In this document: positions 47,960 to 59,816 of the stretch, in pieces
How the letters are laid out: every line of letters begins with the position of its first letter
How positions within the stretch are numbered: position 1 is the first letter of the stretch
Source of the DNA: Manihot esculenta
Taxonomy: Eukaryota; Streptophyta; Magnoliopsida; Malpighiales; Euphorbiaceae
Assembly: GCF_001659605.2 (NCBI RefSeq)
Contig: NC_035165.2
Span: 11,032,445-11,096,444 of the forward strand
Length of the DNA: 64,000 nt
Direction: 5' to 3'
Notes under the pieces: model-generated
The model's input: the letters and a program-made list of their open reading frames with translations, nothing else
Told to the model about the DNA's origin: nothing
The model's database searches: none
Made by a program: the position numbers and the translations under genes

Positions 47960-49655
47960 TTATTGTTTAGGAGCTACAGGAGCAGGAATTATACCCCATT
48001 TTCTGCGGACATCATCTAAATCCTCGTGAAAGTGCTTCTCATAATATACACACATGAGATCTGTGCACCGCATTCCAGCTTGGGTGGCCCATGGGAAGTA
48101 GTGCTGAAAGAACAATCTCCTTTGCTTCTCACTAAATCTTGCCGTGCCCCCTACAACGGACATTATACACATTGGAAGGTACATTTGTTCAAACTCTATC
48201 ACCTTTAGTGCTGACTCACCGATTAGGTTGGTGGGGAGGTCAAATAGCGTGTGCCAGAAATCGTGCACTTCACGAGCTCGCATTGCTACATATGCCAGTT
48301 CATCTGTGTCCATAAATCGCACTGGAGGGCGATCATCTGGAGAAAAGTTCCTAGATCCCATGAATCTTGCATAAGCAGCACCAAATGTATTTGCTGGCAA
48401 ATCCCATGCATGGCCCACTTCTGTAGATATCACACGTGGTCTCTCCAAGAGAACTGCCTGTTAAAAAGATAAAATTGTTGGTTTTGCTTATTGCAAAATG
48501 AGTCGCATATGATTTGCTCTCCTAGACATGCATAAAGAAAGCTCCATATAATCACTTTAATGGGGCAAATGGATCCTCGTTTTATAGGCTTCTCATTCAA
48601 AAGTTCTCTTTTCAACATAAAATCTTGGAGAACATCTCAATCCTTGGTTAAACAGACCACCAAATCGATAAACTCATATCTGATGAAGGCATTGATCTCT
48701 ATAAGATGTCCAGCTTTCTGGGCTTTACCAGTTGATGACCATGAGATTTCACATGCAATCCCCTGGACTCAAAAATGATGGACATTCTATTGCTATTAAA
48801 AAAAAAAGCTTCTAGAAAGAATGATCAATTGCCTCTAAATTGGTAAATTTTGCGCCGGAAAAGGGGAAGAACATTGGTATGCGCCTGAAGCCCAAAAACA
48901 AGCAAGAAAATGCAAAATTGATGTGTTTTGATGATTGGAGCAAATCAGCAAAGTCACTTTTTTCAACTATTTGTGAGGTTATTTCACTGGCAATCCATCA
49001 CTTGAAGCTTATTAACAATAAATGTGGACAATCAATAAATGGAAATAGTAAAGTAAAATCTACTTTACTACTGCTGCTGTTGCTTCGCCTGTGGCATTTC
49101 TGATTATAATACCTGATAAGTTGAATATGTGCCAATATTATGTTGAAAACACAAAAAAAGGGTTTCAGACATGTTCATAGTAAGAGGCTCCATAAATTAT
49201 TTCACATGAATCTAGTTCTAATATAACTAACCAGTTACCATAGACATTTCATCAAAGAACATGATGTTCAGTCAAATCCAAAAGGCTGGATAAGCTTTCA
49301 CTATTTGCATTAGTAGGTATGAGACTGATTAATAGAATACCATAATAGGGAATCTTAAATGGTTCATCATCATAAATAGCGTACATTCCCATATCGGTAT
49401 CACCATTCATATGTCATGAATCCAAATATAAAGAATAGTACGGAGAAGAAGAATATAGACAAAGAAACTCACCCTGCCTTCTGGGCTCCTCTTCATCCTC
49501 TCAAGAACCCTTTCAAAAGCAGGCTTCCCGGTTGTTTCTCCAAGAGCTGCTATCAGATCTGCTCTCCGTGGATCTAGCAATGCACCTATTGCTGAGCCAA
49601 GCGCAACTGCAGCCTGTTGCCACTGGTTCAGCTGGATTCGTGCACCCTTTATCAT
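47960..49655 (-). CDS. COQ4: COQ4, ubiquinone biosynthesis protein
   Basis: Two coding exons, 49655-49473 and 48457-47960, join in phase 0 to encode 226 aa, a normal length for plant COQ4. The protein starts [20 protein letters not shown] and contains [19 protein letters not shown] and GHAWDLP. The metal-binding pattern is His126-Asp127-x2-His130 with Glu142 ([18 protein letters not shown]). The end reads [13 protein letters not shown]4 acts at the matrix side of the mitochondrial inner membrane in the coenzyme Q complex. It has been linked to scaffold function and, more recently, to ring decarboxylation/hydroxylation. A further ATG-less stretch of 15 nt precedes the start in the same exon, whose acceptor is at 49671. 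The gene is intact. Confidence 0.95.
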
Positions 49656-49784
49656 TGCACAGACTAAACCTGCCACCACACCCCAAAAGAAAAAAAATAG
49701 TCGTTGGATAGCATAACATTGTTAAAAGAGAATGGGATAGTGGTTTTCTCAAAGTAACATTGCATAGGAAAATGGAAAACCAAA

Positions 49785-50020
49785 CTTGAGCTCATACCCA
49801 CTCTATATATAAGCTCGAATTCAGATCGTGAAATGTTTAATGAACTTTGAGCTCAGCTTGTACTAAGCTCACTTATCACAATAATGAGCCTCAATCGAGC
49901 TCTGTTCGATTAAGCTCGTTATCACGTTTCTAAGCTCAAACTCAAGCTTGAGATAAGTTTAAATTAGCTCATTGAGCTCACTTACAAGAGCTCAACAGCA
50001 AGCTCGAGCTCCAATTCCTT
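49785..50020. repeat. GAGCTC-rich repeat in the COQ4 leader intron
   Basis: The words GAGCTC, AAGCTC and TGAGCT recur more than ten times (e.g. TTGAGCTCAGCTTG, AATCGAGCTC, AAGCTCGAGCTC). Such self-complementary tracts are common in plant introns and may stem from a MITE or short interspersed element. Ends are not defined. Confidence 0.6.
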
Positions 50021-50542
50021 GTTCAGACCACATTATACTTGTAGCACACCTTAATAAGTCATTACTCATTACTAATACAAATAACAAAAAATAAAAAAGA
50101 ACAATCACATTCCAGAAAGATACAACAACACAAGGCAGATAAAACAATTTCTTCAAACCAATTCAAATATCAAATAAATCAAAGCAAACTAAACCAGAAT
50201 TTGGAGGAAAACAAGCAAAATAATTCCATCTTGTACTGTCCCCGCTTGCTTGAGGTAAAAATCTCATAATTACACAATAGCTGCTCAATTATATGCATTT
50301 ATATGCTGCTCATTTACCTAATAACAAGTTAGATTCAGCAAGCCCACAGGTTACATTCATGTATTATTACACCATAAACAATTAAAAGCTCTCAACACAA
50401 CTAATAGATTTATGATAATAACCGAGCTTCAGTCCTACCAAATACTAGTAGATGTACCTTCGGTCCTTTGAAAAGCACTGAAAGCAAGAGATGAAACTCA
50501 AAGAACTTTCACAAATGAGCTGAATCGAAGACAAATTTAGAG

Positions 50543-50580
50543 ATGTGTGTGTGTGTGTGTGTGTACACACACACATATAT
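50543..50580. repeat. (TG)n(CA)n palindromic microsatellite
   Basis: About 11 TG units run straight into a CA run and then TA. The tract is self-complementary and could extrude a hairpin. It lies in the COQ4 leader intron. Confidence 0.95.
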
Positions 50581-50728
50581 ATTCTCATATATTGATTCCT
50601 AAAGACTCTGATATGGTGGTACAGATGCTTGTTGCCAAAAATTCGAAATACAACCAATACCCTTTTCCAAGTTTTAATGTTACCTGAGATTAAATTTTTT
50701 TGCAACAAAATTAAGAGATTAAATGTAC

Positions 50729-51000
50729 CTGAGACAGAGCAGGAGATTAAATGGAAGCTCAGGGCTGAATCGAAGGGAGGCGTGCGGCGCCAGAGATGCT
50801 GACCTGCCCAAGGAGCGCGACGCGGCGATGCTGATGCAATCCTGCTCAGGGAACGCGGGATGCGGCGGGAATGATGAGCAGGCGGCTTTAGATGCGCGCA
50901 GGGAAGGCAACGGTGCGGCTCAGGGAATGGCGCTGAGAAGGCAGCTGCGAGGAGAACAGGGAGTGGGATTGGGCATGGGAGCGAATTGGTAATGGAGATC
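50729..51000 (-). other. GC-rich leader exon / promoter region of COQ4
   Basis: This is a GC-rich island in an AT-rich surround. It ends at the donor CAG|GTACAT. An upstream ORF of 18 codons (50976-50920, MPNPTPCSPRS...) would lie in the leader if transcription starts upstream of it. The start site is unknown. The opposite-strand frame here has no protein character. Confidence 0.5.
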
Positions 51001-51129
51001 GGGAGGGGAGTAGAGGGCAGACGAATTTTGTTGTGTTAAAAACTACGTAGTTTTGTTTTACTTAAGGTGGAAGCTGCAAAAGGGTTGTGGGTTTATACAT
51101 GACAGGACTATTATCAATTTTCTCAGGTT

Positions 51130-51985
51130 TTAGGAATTTAAGATGCAATTGGTAACACTTTTTTTTATTTTCTAAAACTTAGAAACAGCGTTTTATTTTT
51201 ATTATTTATTTTTTAAAATAATTTTCTAAAAACTATTTATATAAAAATAAATTTATAAACTTTTATATAAAATTAAGAACTAAAATATTTTTTAAGTATA
51301 ATATTTAATAATAAAATAAGAATATAAATAATTTTATTAATGATTATGTAAATTATTTTTATAAAATTATATAATATTATAATAAATAAAATTATTATTT
51401 GATCTTTTTTATAAAGAAAACTTATTTAGTTTCTCTATTGTATAGAAAATTTATTTAGTTAGTTTCTCGATTTTAAAAAATTATATTAAAATATTTGTCT
51501 GATTTTAAAAAGTTTACTAATTAATTTTTTTTATAAATGTTGATCATTAAATATTATAAAAAAATAAAAATTACTATTTAGTTTATATAATATAAGAAAA
51601 TTTACTAAATAATTCATTAATTTTAAAAAATACATTAATAAATTTTTGAAATTATAAAAAAATTTATTAATTAATCCCTCCATCAATTTTTAGCTAGTAT
51701 TGCAAAAAATTTTAAAATTCTCTCAATACAAAGGAGTAGTTAGTAGAAATTTTTATAAAACTGAGAAACTAACCAATTAATTTTCTCTTATGATAGAGAC
51801 TACTAAAATATTTAACGACTAAAACTAATGAAATGACTAATTAATATATTTTTAATACTTTAATGATATTTTAATATATTTTCCAAAATTAAGACCTAAC
51901 TAATGAGTTTTTTCGTATCATAAGAACTAAATAGTAAATTTTTATTGCAAAAAGTCTAAAACATCCTCAATATGGAGAGACTAGT
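51130..51985. repeat. AT-rich foldback repeat, target of element B
   Basis: It belongs to the same family as the repeats at 20640-21120 and 23330-24150. Left-part phrases (TTTAGTTTCTCTATTG, GATTTTAAAAAATTATATTA) recur in reverse complement in the right part (GAAACTAACCAATTAATTTT, GATATTTTAATATATTTTCC). The repeat resumes at 58280 on the far side of element B. Confidence 0.6.
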
Positions 51986-52497
51986 TGATATTGCTAAAAT
52001 CAAAATAATAATGTAGCTAAAATAGAATTGTGCTGTGATTGGTTAGTCCTGCAAGATAGAGAAAGTGAGGTGGGCACCCACTCCGATGCTCAAGTCAGTA
52101 AATTGGAAAAAATGGTGAATGAAGAACTTGAAAGTATTTGTCCAAGAGAATTGCATACTTTTGTTTTTGTGATCGTTTCCCATTTATACCTTAAGAGTGT
52201 GGGGATAAATGTAGCATTTTATGTTGGTAATGGATCTTCACTGGCTAATTGGTCAGGAATCCCGTGATCACAAGTATAAAGAGGATTTGCTGGATTGTAG
52301 CTGTTAGCAGTAACTTCCTTATGAAGCCTTGCCCTAAAGCTGAGAGGGTGAGTCTGCCGACCTCAGGCCGACTTGAAACGCCCATGTCTTCTTTTCTTCA
52401 GGTGGGATTGCGTATTGGTTTATTAGATCTTTGCCACGTGACCTTACCTTATGGTGAGAGCTCACTACCTACTTTGGGCGATTGTTGTATAACATCA
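51986..52497 (-). repeat. Element B 3' LTR
   Basis: 512 bp, TGATATTG ... AACATCA on the plus strand. Its inner edge is followed by a purine-rich tract on the minus strand (CTAGCGGGAGACC). Confidence 0.8.
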
Positions 52498-52639
52498 TAG
52501 GTCTCCCGCTAGTCTTCGATTCTTTAGATTCGAATGTGACAGTTATTTTCATGATTTGGGGCATGTGGCTTGTTTGTTCAGGTTGAGCGCACGATATCCT
52601 TGCTTTCTTCTTCCTTGCCATGCTGACTAGTCAGGTCCA

Positions 52640-53310
52640 AGATCTTGTCTGGCAAAAACTGATCCGAGCGATATAGTAATGCCTTGATGAGTTTTCGGGC
52701 TCTCTCTAGCACTAACCAGTCCTAGGGATCATTCAAGCATCTTCTAACCCTTGCGAGTTCCTTGGCCTTTTTCGGGAGTTTTCTAGCCCTATCGACCTTT
52801 TAGGCACTCTCTAGCCCTGATGAGCTTATCGGCATTTTCTAGCTCTAACGTGCTTCCGGGCTTTCTCTAGCCTTGATGAGTTTTCGAGCATTCTCTAGTC
52901 TTAACCGTGCTTCCGGTTATTCTCTAGCCCTGACGAGCTTATGGGCATTTCCTAGCCCTAACATGCTTCTGGGCTTTCTCTCGCCCTAACAAGCTTTCGG
53001 GCATTTTCTAGCCCTGGCGTGCTTCCGAGCTCTATCTAACCCTAACGAGCTTTTGGGCATTCTCTAGCCCTTATATGCTTTCGAGCTTTCTCTAGCCCTA
53101 ACCGTACTTCCGGGCATTCTCTAGCCCTGACGTGCTTTCGGGCTTTCTCTTACTATGACGAGCTTTTGGGCATTCTCTAGTCTTGATGAGCTTTCAGGCA
53201 TTCCTAACCCTGATGTGCTTCTGAGCTTTCTCTAGCCTTGACGAGCTTTCGAGCATTTTCTAACCCTGACATGCTTCTGGGCTTTCTTTAATCCTGACCG
53301 TCAAGAAGTC
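52640..53310. repeat. 28/56-bp tandem array in element B
   Basis: About 22 copies of a 28-bp unit alternate as two types: GACGAGCTTTCGGGCATTCT-CTAGCCCT and GACGTGCTTCCGGGCTTTCT-CTAGCCCT. They make a 56-bp higher-order repeat. Copies are diverged. Confidence 0.9.
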
Positions 53311-53399
53311 TTGCCCGCCTACAATGGGCCTTCTTCCTTCGCAAAAAAGTTTTGGATTTCCGAAGTTGATTGCTAGAGCAGTGACAGATGCCTAGGAGA

Positions 53400-54260
53400 C
53401 TTTTTGGGAGATGGGACCAATGCTCTCGGTCGCGTGGCTTGGCTTATACCGGCCTTATATCCTAGCCATCAAAGGCCTTAGAATCTTCTTATGAAACGGG
53501 ATTAATACTCCGTTATTCAGCCTGGCGTATACTCGCCTTGCGGCCTAGCATGAAATGTCTTAGAATTATTTCGTGAATGGGACTAACACCCAGTTGGCCT
53601 GGCGTAACTTGCCTTACGGCTTAGTATGAGATGCCTTAATTAGTGGGTCCAACGCACGATCTTTTGGCCTGATGGTTTTCCGACTTATAGTCTTGTTTCA
53701 ATGGGTCCAACACACGATCTTTTGGCCTGACGGTTTTTTAACTTATGGCCTTATTTTAATGAGACTAACACTCAGTCTTTTGACCTGACAGATTCTCAAC
53801 TTGTGGCTTTAGTTTGTCTGTTTCCATAGTCCAATGCCCAAATTATGGCCTGGCAATTGCCTTATGGCCTTTGTTTGTTTTTGTTTTCGCGGTCCAATAC
53901 CCAGATTATGGCCTTATGGCCTTGTTATGCGGGACCCATGTTCAAATGGCCTTGTTATGTGGGGCCCATGCCTGGATGGCCTTGTGGTCTTGTTATGCAG
54001 GACTGACGCTCAGATGGCCTTGTGGCCTTATTAAGTGGGACCCATGTTCGGATGGCCTTGTGGCCTTGTTATGCGAAAACTATGCCCGAATGGCCTTATG
54101 ACCTTATTATACGAGACCGACACTCGGATGGTCTTGTGGCCTTGTTATGTGAGGCCCATGCCTGAATGGCCTTGTGGCCTTATTTAGTGGGACCAATGCC
54201 CAGATGATGGTCTGGTGGAAACTGCGATGTGAACTACCCTGGTGGAACCTGTCTTGTGGC
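53400..54260. repeat. GGCCTTATGGCC-type tandem array in element B
   Basis: Recurring words are GGGACCAATGCCC, GATGGCCTTGTGGCCTTGTT and ATGCGGGACCCATG. They are related to the array in element A (34050-34600), which supports the common origin of the two elements. Open frames across it are only repeat translations. Confidence 0.85.
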
Positions 54261-54614
54261 CATTGTTCTTGTCTTCATGCTTTCATCCATCTAATGTTTC
54301 TGACTTTCCTGTAAAAAAAGAAGCTTGAAGAATGGATGCCAACATTTCCATAATTCACAAACATTTTTGTAAAATAAAAGACTTGGTCGTTTGACTTGAC
54401 TAATTTAAAAACTTGGAGTTTGACTCAAGAGCTTAACATTTATGACATTCTCCTTATTGCTACTCCTATTAACACTCGATCCTCCTGCAATTGTATGAAT
54501 AACCCCGACAGGTTCACTGTCAAGGGTGATTTCAAGAATTGTTACCTTGAACTCTGACTTTACAAAGATTATAACTAGAAGCAAGACGACAACGTTTTGT
54601 TCTTGACAATGAAA

Positions 54615-54795
54615 CGGTGTGGAGAGGCCAACCTGCTGAGAGGTTGACCTAAGCAGACCTGTGCAAAGAGGTTGACCTAAGCAAGCCTATGCGAAGAGGC
54701 AGGTCTAAGCAGACCTGTGCAGAGAAGCAGACCTAAGCAAACTTGTGTGGAAAGGTCGACCTAAGCAGACTTGTGCGGAGAGGCTGACCCTTTTT
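54615..54795. repeat. About 27-bp tandem array in element B
   Basis: Six units of GAGAGGTTGACCTAAGCAGA-CCTGTGC with substitutions, spaced 27-28 bp apart. Confidence 0.88.
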
Positions 54796-54879
54796 GTTAT
54801 TGTATATTATCATTTCTTCTTTCCCTATTAGTCGGCCCCATTAGCTGGACTTTTCTTTTCATTATTCATTCTAGAATGA

Positions 54880-55100
54880 TCCATCAACCTTTTCTATTCT
54901 TTTCAGATGAACTTCCAAAGGGTGTCGTTTCCTATTAACCTCTCAATCTCATCTTTCAATTATCAGCACTCCTTCGTTACATATCTGTGGTTTTTATGAA
55001 AATGGCAGTGTCTGATCCTGTCGCGTTTTTCGGCTTTTTTAGGGTTGAGTTTGAGAGGCTACATAATATTCTTGTCATTTTTTCTAATCTATATTAAAAT
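54880..55100 (-). pseudogene. Element B gag remnant
   Basis: On the minus strand the stretch reads RDRIRHCHFHKNHRYVTKEC, two stops, then LKDEIERLIGND. This resembles the zinc-knuckle-like C-x-F-H-x3-H-x5-C followed by LKDEIE of Tat/Retand Gag. The rest of gag up to the 5' LTR (55100-55525) is too decayed to read with confidence. Confidence 0.65.
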
Positions 55101-55525
55101 ATGCGTTCGTGAGTCATTCAATGGAGTATATTTCTTATACTTATCTCGACCATTCCTTTCTTGGGAGACCAGGTAACTTTTGTGGTCTCCCTCATATCTT
55201 TGCTTCTCTTGCTTTTGACTCGTTCTTTTGTCCTTTTCCCATCCTTCTTAGTACCTTTGAGCAGCCCGTACTAACTTCTGGCCAATGTCCTTTGGAGCAT
55301 CATCTGAGGGCTCTTCTTTCTCGAACTTGTCTTTGGACTTCATCTGGATTACCCTGTCTGAGATCTTACGTCCTTATTGGTAGCAACTTTAGCAGCAACT
55401 TGTGAACTACCAGTCATTTTGAGAGAGAAAAGAGAGAGATTTTTTTAAGAGAAAAGGAATAAGAGACTGGATTTGATCCAAATGAACTAAAAGGATTCAA
55501 TGGATTTTTCAGCAATAGAACCGAA

Positions 55526-58279
55526 TGATATTTCTAAAACTAAAATAATGATGTGGCCGGAATAGAGTTGTGCTGTGGTTGGCTAATCTTGCAAGATAAA
55601 GAAAGTGAGATGGTGGTGCCCACGGCAACCACTCTGATACTCAAGTCAGTAAACTGGAGAAAATGTTGAATGAAGAACTTGAGAGTATTTGTGCAAGAGA
55701 ATTGCGTACTTTTGCTTCTGTGATTGTTCTCCATTTATACTATAAGAAGGTGGGGATAAATATAGCATTTCTTGATTCGACAATGACGTGCCTGACTCGT
55801 TGATAAGGGATCTTTACCGACTAATTGGTTGGGAATCCCATGATTGCAGGCATAAAGGGGATCTGTTGGATTATACTTGTTAACAGTAACTTCCTTATGA
55901 AGTCTCGCCCGGAAACTGTCAGGTGAGTCTGTCGGCTTGAGACCAACCTATCCTAAGGCCGACTTGAAGCGCCTGAATTTTCTTTTCTCTGAGTGGGATC
56001 GCATATTGGTTTATCATATTTGTAATACCCGGCTAGACGCCGGCATCAGAATTCTGACTTTCCGGCGGAATTTCCGTTGGAATCTGGAATTCGAGGATGT
56101 CGGAGCCTTCAAAGAGGTTTTCAAAATGTTTTTAAGCGTTGTATGGTTTTGAATGCAAAGGATTTGGGTTTTGAAAAGGAAAGGAAAAGACCAAGGGGAC
56201 AAATTGCAGGTTCGGCCGCCGAAGGATAAGTTCGGCCGTCGAACATTGCATGGTTTCGCCCGCCGAAGGTGAAGTTCGACTGTCGAACGTTGCATGGTTT
56301 TGCATGCAGCTTAGGCCGCCGAAGGAGAGGCGGTTGGCCACCTATAAAAGCCCCGTTGACCAGAAATAGAGTGTGTTTCACTCTCTTTTCGTGCAAGGGT
56401 AGGTTCATGCTCTCCTTGGGTTGTTTTCATGGTTTTTCTTCAAATCTTTTAAGGTGTTCATGAGTTTTCTCCTTGTTTTGAAGAGTTGTGAGCTTTGAAC
56501 AAGATTTTGAAGCCTGGAGACTTGTGGAGCTTGGATCTCTATATCTTCACGTTTGGGGTCACACCAACTCTTGTTCTTCAAGAGGTAAGTGTAGATCCTT
56601 AGCTTTTATGAAGTTTTAAGTGAGTTTTATGGAGGTTTATGGGTAGAGATGTATGTTTAGGGTAAAGTGGGTTTTTGGTTGATTTGTGGTCAAAGCATGC
56701 TTATGTGTTTAGATGTGTTGTTTGTTGGGGTTGTACATTAGTTTTGGACCTCTTTGTGCCTATACTTGAGTATATGCAGGTTGTGGAAGTGTGGTTTGCA
56801 TGTTTTGGGTGTTTGGAAGGTTTGGGAGGCTTGTTTGTGCATGAAGCTGAGTTCGGGATGAACTCAGGTTCGGCCGCCGAACCCCTTAGGAAGGCTGTTT
56901 TGGCCGCCTAACCTTGCCCCCGAAAGATGGGACTTTCGTCTCTGGAGGGAAGGTTCGGCCGCCGAACATGCCGCCGAAGGTTGGTGACTTTCGGCTCTGG
57001 AAGGTCTTTCAGCCCCCGAACCTTGCCCCCGAAAGTTTAGACTTTCGGATCTGGAAGGGACTTTCGGCCGCCGAAGGTGCCGCCGAAAGTGCCCGAGTTT
57101 CGTCTCTAGAGAGGGGGTTCGGCCGCCAAAGGCGCCGCCGAAGATGCCCTGTCCAGCTTTTCTTTGATTGTTTTCTATGCATGTTTTGAGGATGTTTTAG
57201 GGGGGTTTTTGGGGAGTTGTTTATGACTTGTTTAGAGTGTGTTTGGCACCTCATTCGAGTCCACCTGTGTAGGATCGGACCCGAGGGACTGAGGAGGCCA
57301 GCAGTGTTAGCTGTTGCAGAGTCAGTCCAGCGTCTGCCAGTGGTGAGTAGAACTAAACTTAATGTTTTAAATTGAGCAATTAAATGCTTTTAGCATGTTT
57401 CATACACCATGAGTATGCAATAGGTTGATTGCATTAGTAGTCACGAATATGATGCATTGCATTATTTATTGATGATGTGGATGGACCAAGGCGACCTCAA
57501 TAGCCCACGATCTGTTAAGTAAGGAAAGACCTGTGTGAGCTCCCTGGGGGGGGCTGGGCGCTGACAGAGGGAGTTTTGAGGTCATGTCCAATCCGAGATG
57601 TGAAATGTTTGTGCTGTGACGCATTTCATGACAGCATGTAATTAATGAATTGTTTTCATTGTTTCTACTCACTGGGCTTTTTAGCTCACCCCTCTCCCCT
57701 AACCCTAGTTTTGCAGGGCCAGAGATAGCTATGGGGAATCAGAGTCTGCAGAGTTATGAGTATGAAGTGTATGTAATAGAGTAGTGGACATGATGTAAAT
57801 TAAAGGATTAGTCTGTAAGATAATGTATAGTGATATAATATCATGTAATGGATAGAGTTGTGCTTTGCCCTAGTGTATGATTAATCCCTTGTTATGCATG
57901 ATCTTTCTTGAATGCTTTATGTTTTAAGATGAGAAATGTTGAACCAAGGCTGACTTGTGAAATGCTGACCCTATGAGAGTGGGTTCTATGTTTTCAGACA
58001 TAGTGCATGCAGGTCGAGCTTGGTAAGGGAAAGGAAAGTTTTTTAGTTTTTATGTTAAGGTTTGATCATGTATGGGATTTATCAGGTACACAGAGTTCAT
58101 GATAGGCTTGCTACGGGTCCCGGCGGCCTTAAGCCGATCTGGATCCTAGCGCCGGTAGTGGTCCGGTTTCCGGGTCGTTACAATATTCTTGTCACATATC
58201 CCTGTCTTATGGTGAGAGCTCACTGCCTACTTTTAGCGATTGTTTACTGCTTATTTTTTGCAATTGTTGTGTAACATCA
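55526..58279 (-). repeat. Element B 5' LTR, split by a family T solo LTR
   Basis: The pieces 55526-56020 and 58183-58279 plus one 5-bp duplicate align with 51986-52497 (e.g. TTGTGCTGTG, GAATGAAGAACTTGA, TATGGTGAGAGCTCACT). No standard primer site was recognised beside it. Confidence 0.8.
56021..58182 (+). mobile_element. Family T solo LTR in the element B LTR
   Basis: 2162 bp, TGTAATACCCGG ... GGGTCGTTACA, with a perfect 5-bp target duplication ATATT (56016-56020, 58183-58187). TATA box CTATAAAAG near 56342. Clusters of TTCGGCCGCCGAA-type motifs occur at about 56210-56330 and 56868-57150. Confidence 0.94.
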
Positions 58280-59520
58280 CTAATTAGTAGACTTATTCCA
58301 AAATTGATGTACTAACTAATAAGTTTTTTCATACTACATTAATTAAATAGTAAAATATTTAACGATTAAAATTAATTAAATAATTAATTAGTATATTTTT
58401 AAATTTTTAAAAATATTTTATTTTTTTTAAATCGAAAAACCAATTAATAAATTTTCTATTAAATAGTAATTTTTTATAATAATAGTATAAAAATGCATAT
58501 TATAAATTAATTGATGAAGATAAAATCTTGAAATTCTTAAAAATAATTTAATAAAAATCACAAATAAAAATAATGATTTAATAGAATTTGTAACAAGAAA
58601 ATCAATATTTGTATTTCAGTTTTTAATTTTTTAATTTTAGTAAAAAGTAGAAAAATAAAAATACAACGCTAACAAATGTATGCGTTATATATTTTATTTA
58701 TTAAATAAAAAATAGAAAATTATAATGGTAATAAATACACTTTAATTATTTTGTTTATATATTAAAATTATGAATTATATTTTATAAAATTAAATTATTT
58801 AATAATTTGTAAAAAATTGTTAGTCAATATATCTTGATATGAGTTAAAGAAATTAAATATTATAAATATTAATTTATAAATATTAAATAATACATATAAT
58901 TGAAATTATATGAGTTAAATAATATAAATATTTAATATAAATTTGAGGATTTTTTTATAAAAGAATTAACGAATTTAATTTTATAAAATACAAAAATATT
59001 TTAATTATATAATTTTTAAATAAAAACAAATTAATAGTTTTTTAATTTCTGAAATTTAATATTGATTTTTTATTTATTAATAATTAAGATAAAACTAACT
59101 ATTAGTTAGGTAATTGCAAAAATTTCAAACCCAATAGCCCCTTGTCCTCAGGGTTTCGCCATTGTGGGTAATTATATTTTCTAAATATATATTTTGACAA
59201 TTATTATATTATAATTTTAAATAATATAATACATTTAGAAAAATCAACATTAAAATAAATATAACTGTAAATTTGTAAAATATAATTGTAAATATATAGC
59301 GAATTACAATAATATAATTTATGAATTTATTTAATGAGTTTATAAAGTTTATTATTAAATTTATTTATGAATTTTTTTTAAATGAATTTATTTGCAAATT
59401 TAATTATAAATTTAAAAACGAATTGTTCTGATGAGTTTGAATGAGTTAAATTCAATTTAATTTATTTGAAAAAAACTTATTTAATTTTTCTCTTGAAAAT
59501 GTAAACTGAATTCATATATT
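58280..59520. other. AT-rich spacer, including the right part of the foldback repeat
   Basis: 58280-58500 continues the repeat interrupted by element B. The rest is AT-rich. A small mixed-composition patch at 59120-59170 (CCCCTTGTCCTCAGGGTTTC) has no recognised identity. Confidence 0.55.
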
Positions 59521-59524
59521 AATA

Positions 59525-59775
59525 GCATCAGAAATCTATACATCAAAAATTAAATATGGAGAAACAACATTCCATTCTATAGACATAGAAATTGTTATCC
59601 TAGCCATAGTATGAGCCGCACAATTTGCTGACCTTTTAACAAAATTAAAAACACAAGATGACAGTTCCAAAAATAGAGCTTTACAATCTGCAATAATAGA
59701 ATGAAAATATGACAAATTCACATTTGTACCTTTTTCAAGCTTGAATGATCATCAAAACATCAGTTTCAAATACAA
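59525..59775 (-). pseudogene. 3' end of a LINE (RNase H tail)
   Basis: The minus strand reads IIADCKALFLELSSCVFNFV then KRSANCAAHTMAR and IEWNVVSPYLI. This is the end of the RNase H domain of plant L1-type LINEs (D-C-K ... R-x-A-N-x-x-A-H ... A-R). Nothing upstream of it survives because the family T LTR begins 40 bp further on. Confidence 0.75.
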
Positions 59776-59816
59776 ACCCTTAGTTCCATCCTTTACTCTT
59801 CACCCAACTTAACGCT

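Larger units (their letters stand above)
49671..50728 (-). other. Leader intron of COQ4
   Basis: The acceptor GGTGGCAG is at 49671 and the donor CAG|GTACAT at 50729/50728. The 1.06-kb intron holds a GAGCTC-rich patch and a (TG)n(CA)n run. The pairing is inferred from site quality and from the GC-rich leader upstream. Confidence 0.6.
51986..58279 (-). mobile_element. Element B: non-autonomous gag-only LTR element related to element A
   Basis: LTRs at 51986-52497 and 55526-58279 (right one split) match the element A LTR. Flanks CTAGT (51981-51985) and CTAAT (58280-58284) form a 4/5 target duplication. Between the LTRs lie three tandem arrays and a gag remnant but no reverse transcriptase, RNase H or integrase. 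It must have depended on proteins of an element like A. Orientation is minus: gag lies next to the right (5') LTR. Confidence 0.75.

Noticed and set aside
50723..50992. 89-codon plus-strand open frame in the GC-rich island
   Set aside because: GC-rich DNA lacks stops by composition; the region is better explained as the COQ4 leader on the other strand.
53814..54101. Open frames MALLCGAHAWMAL and similar
   Set aside because: Direct readings of the GGCCTTGTGGCC tandem array.
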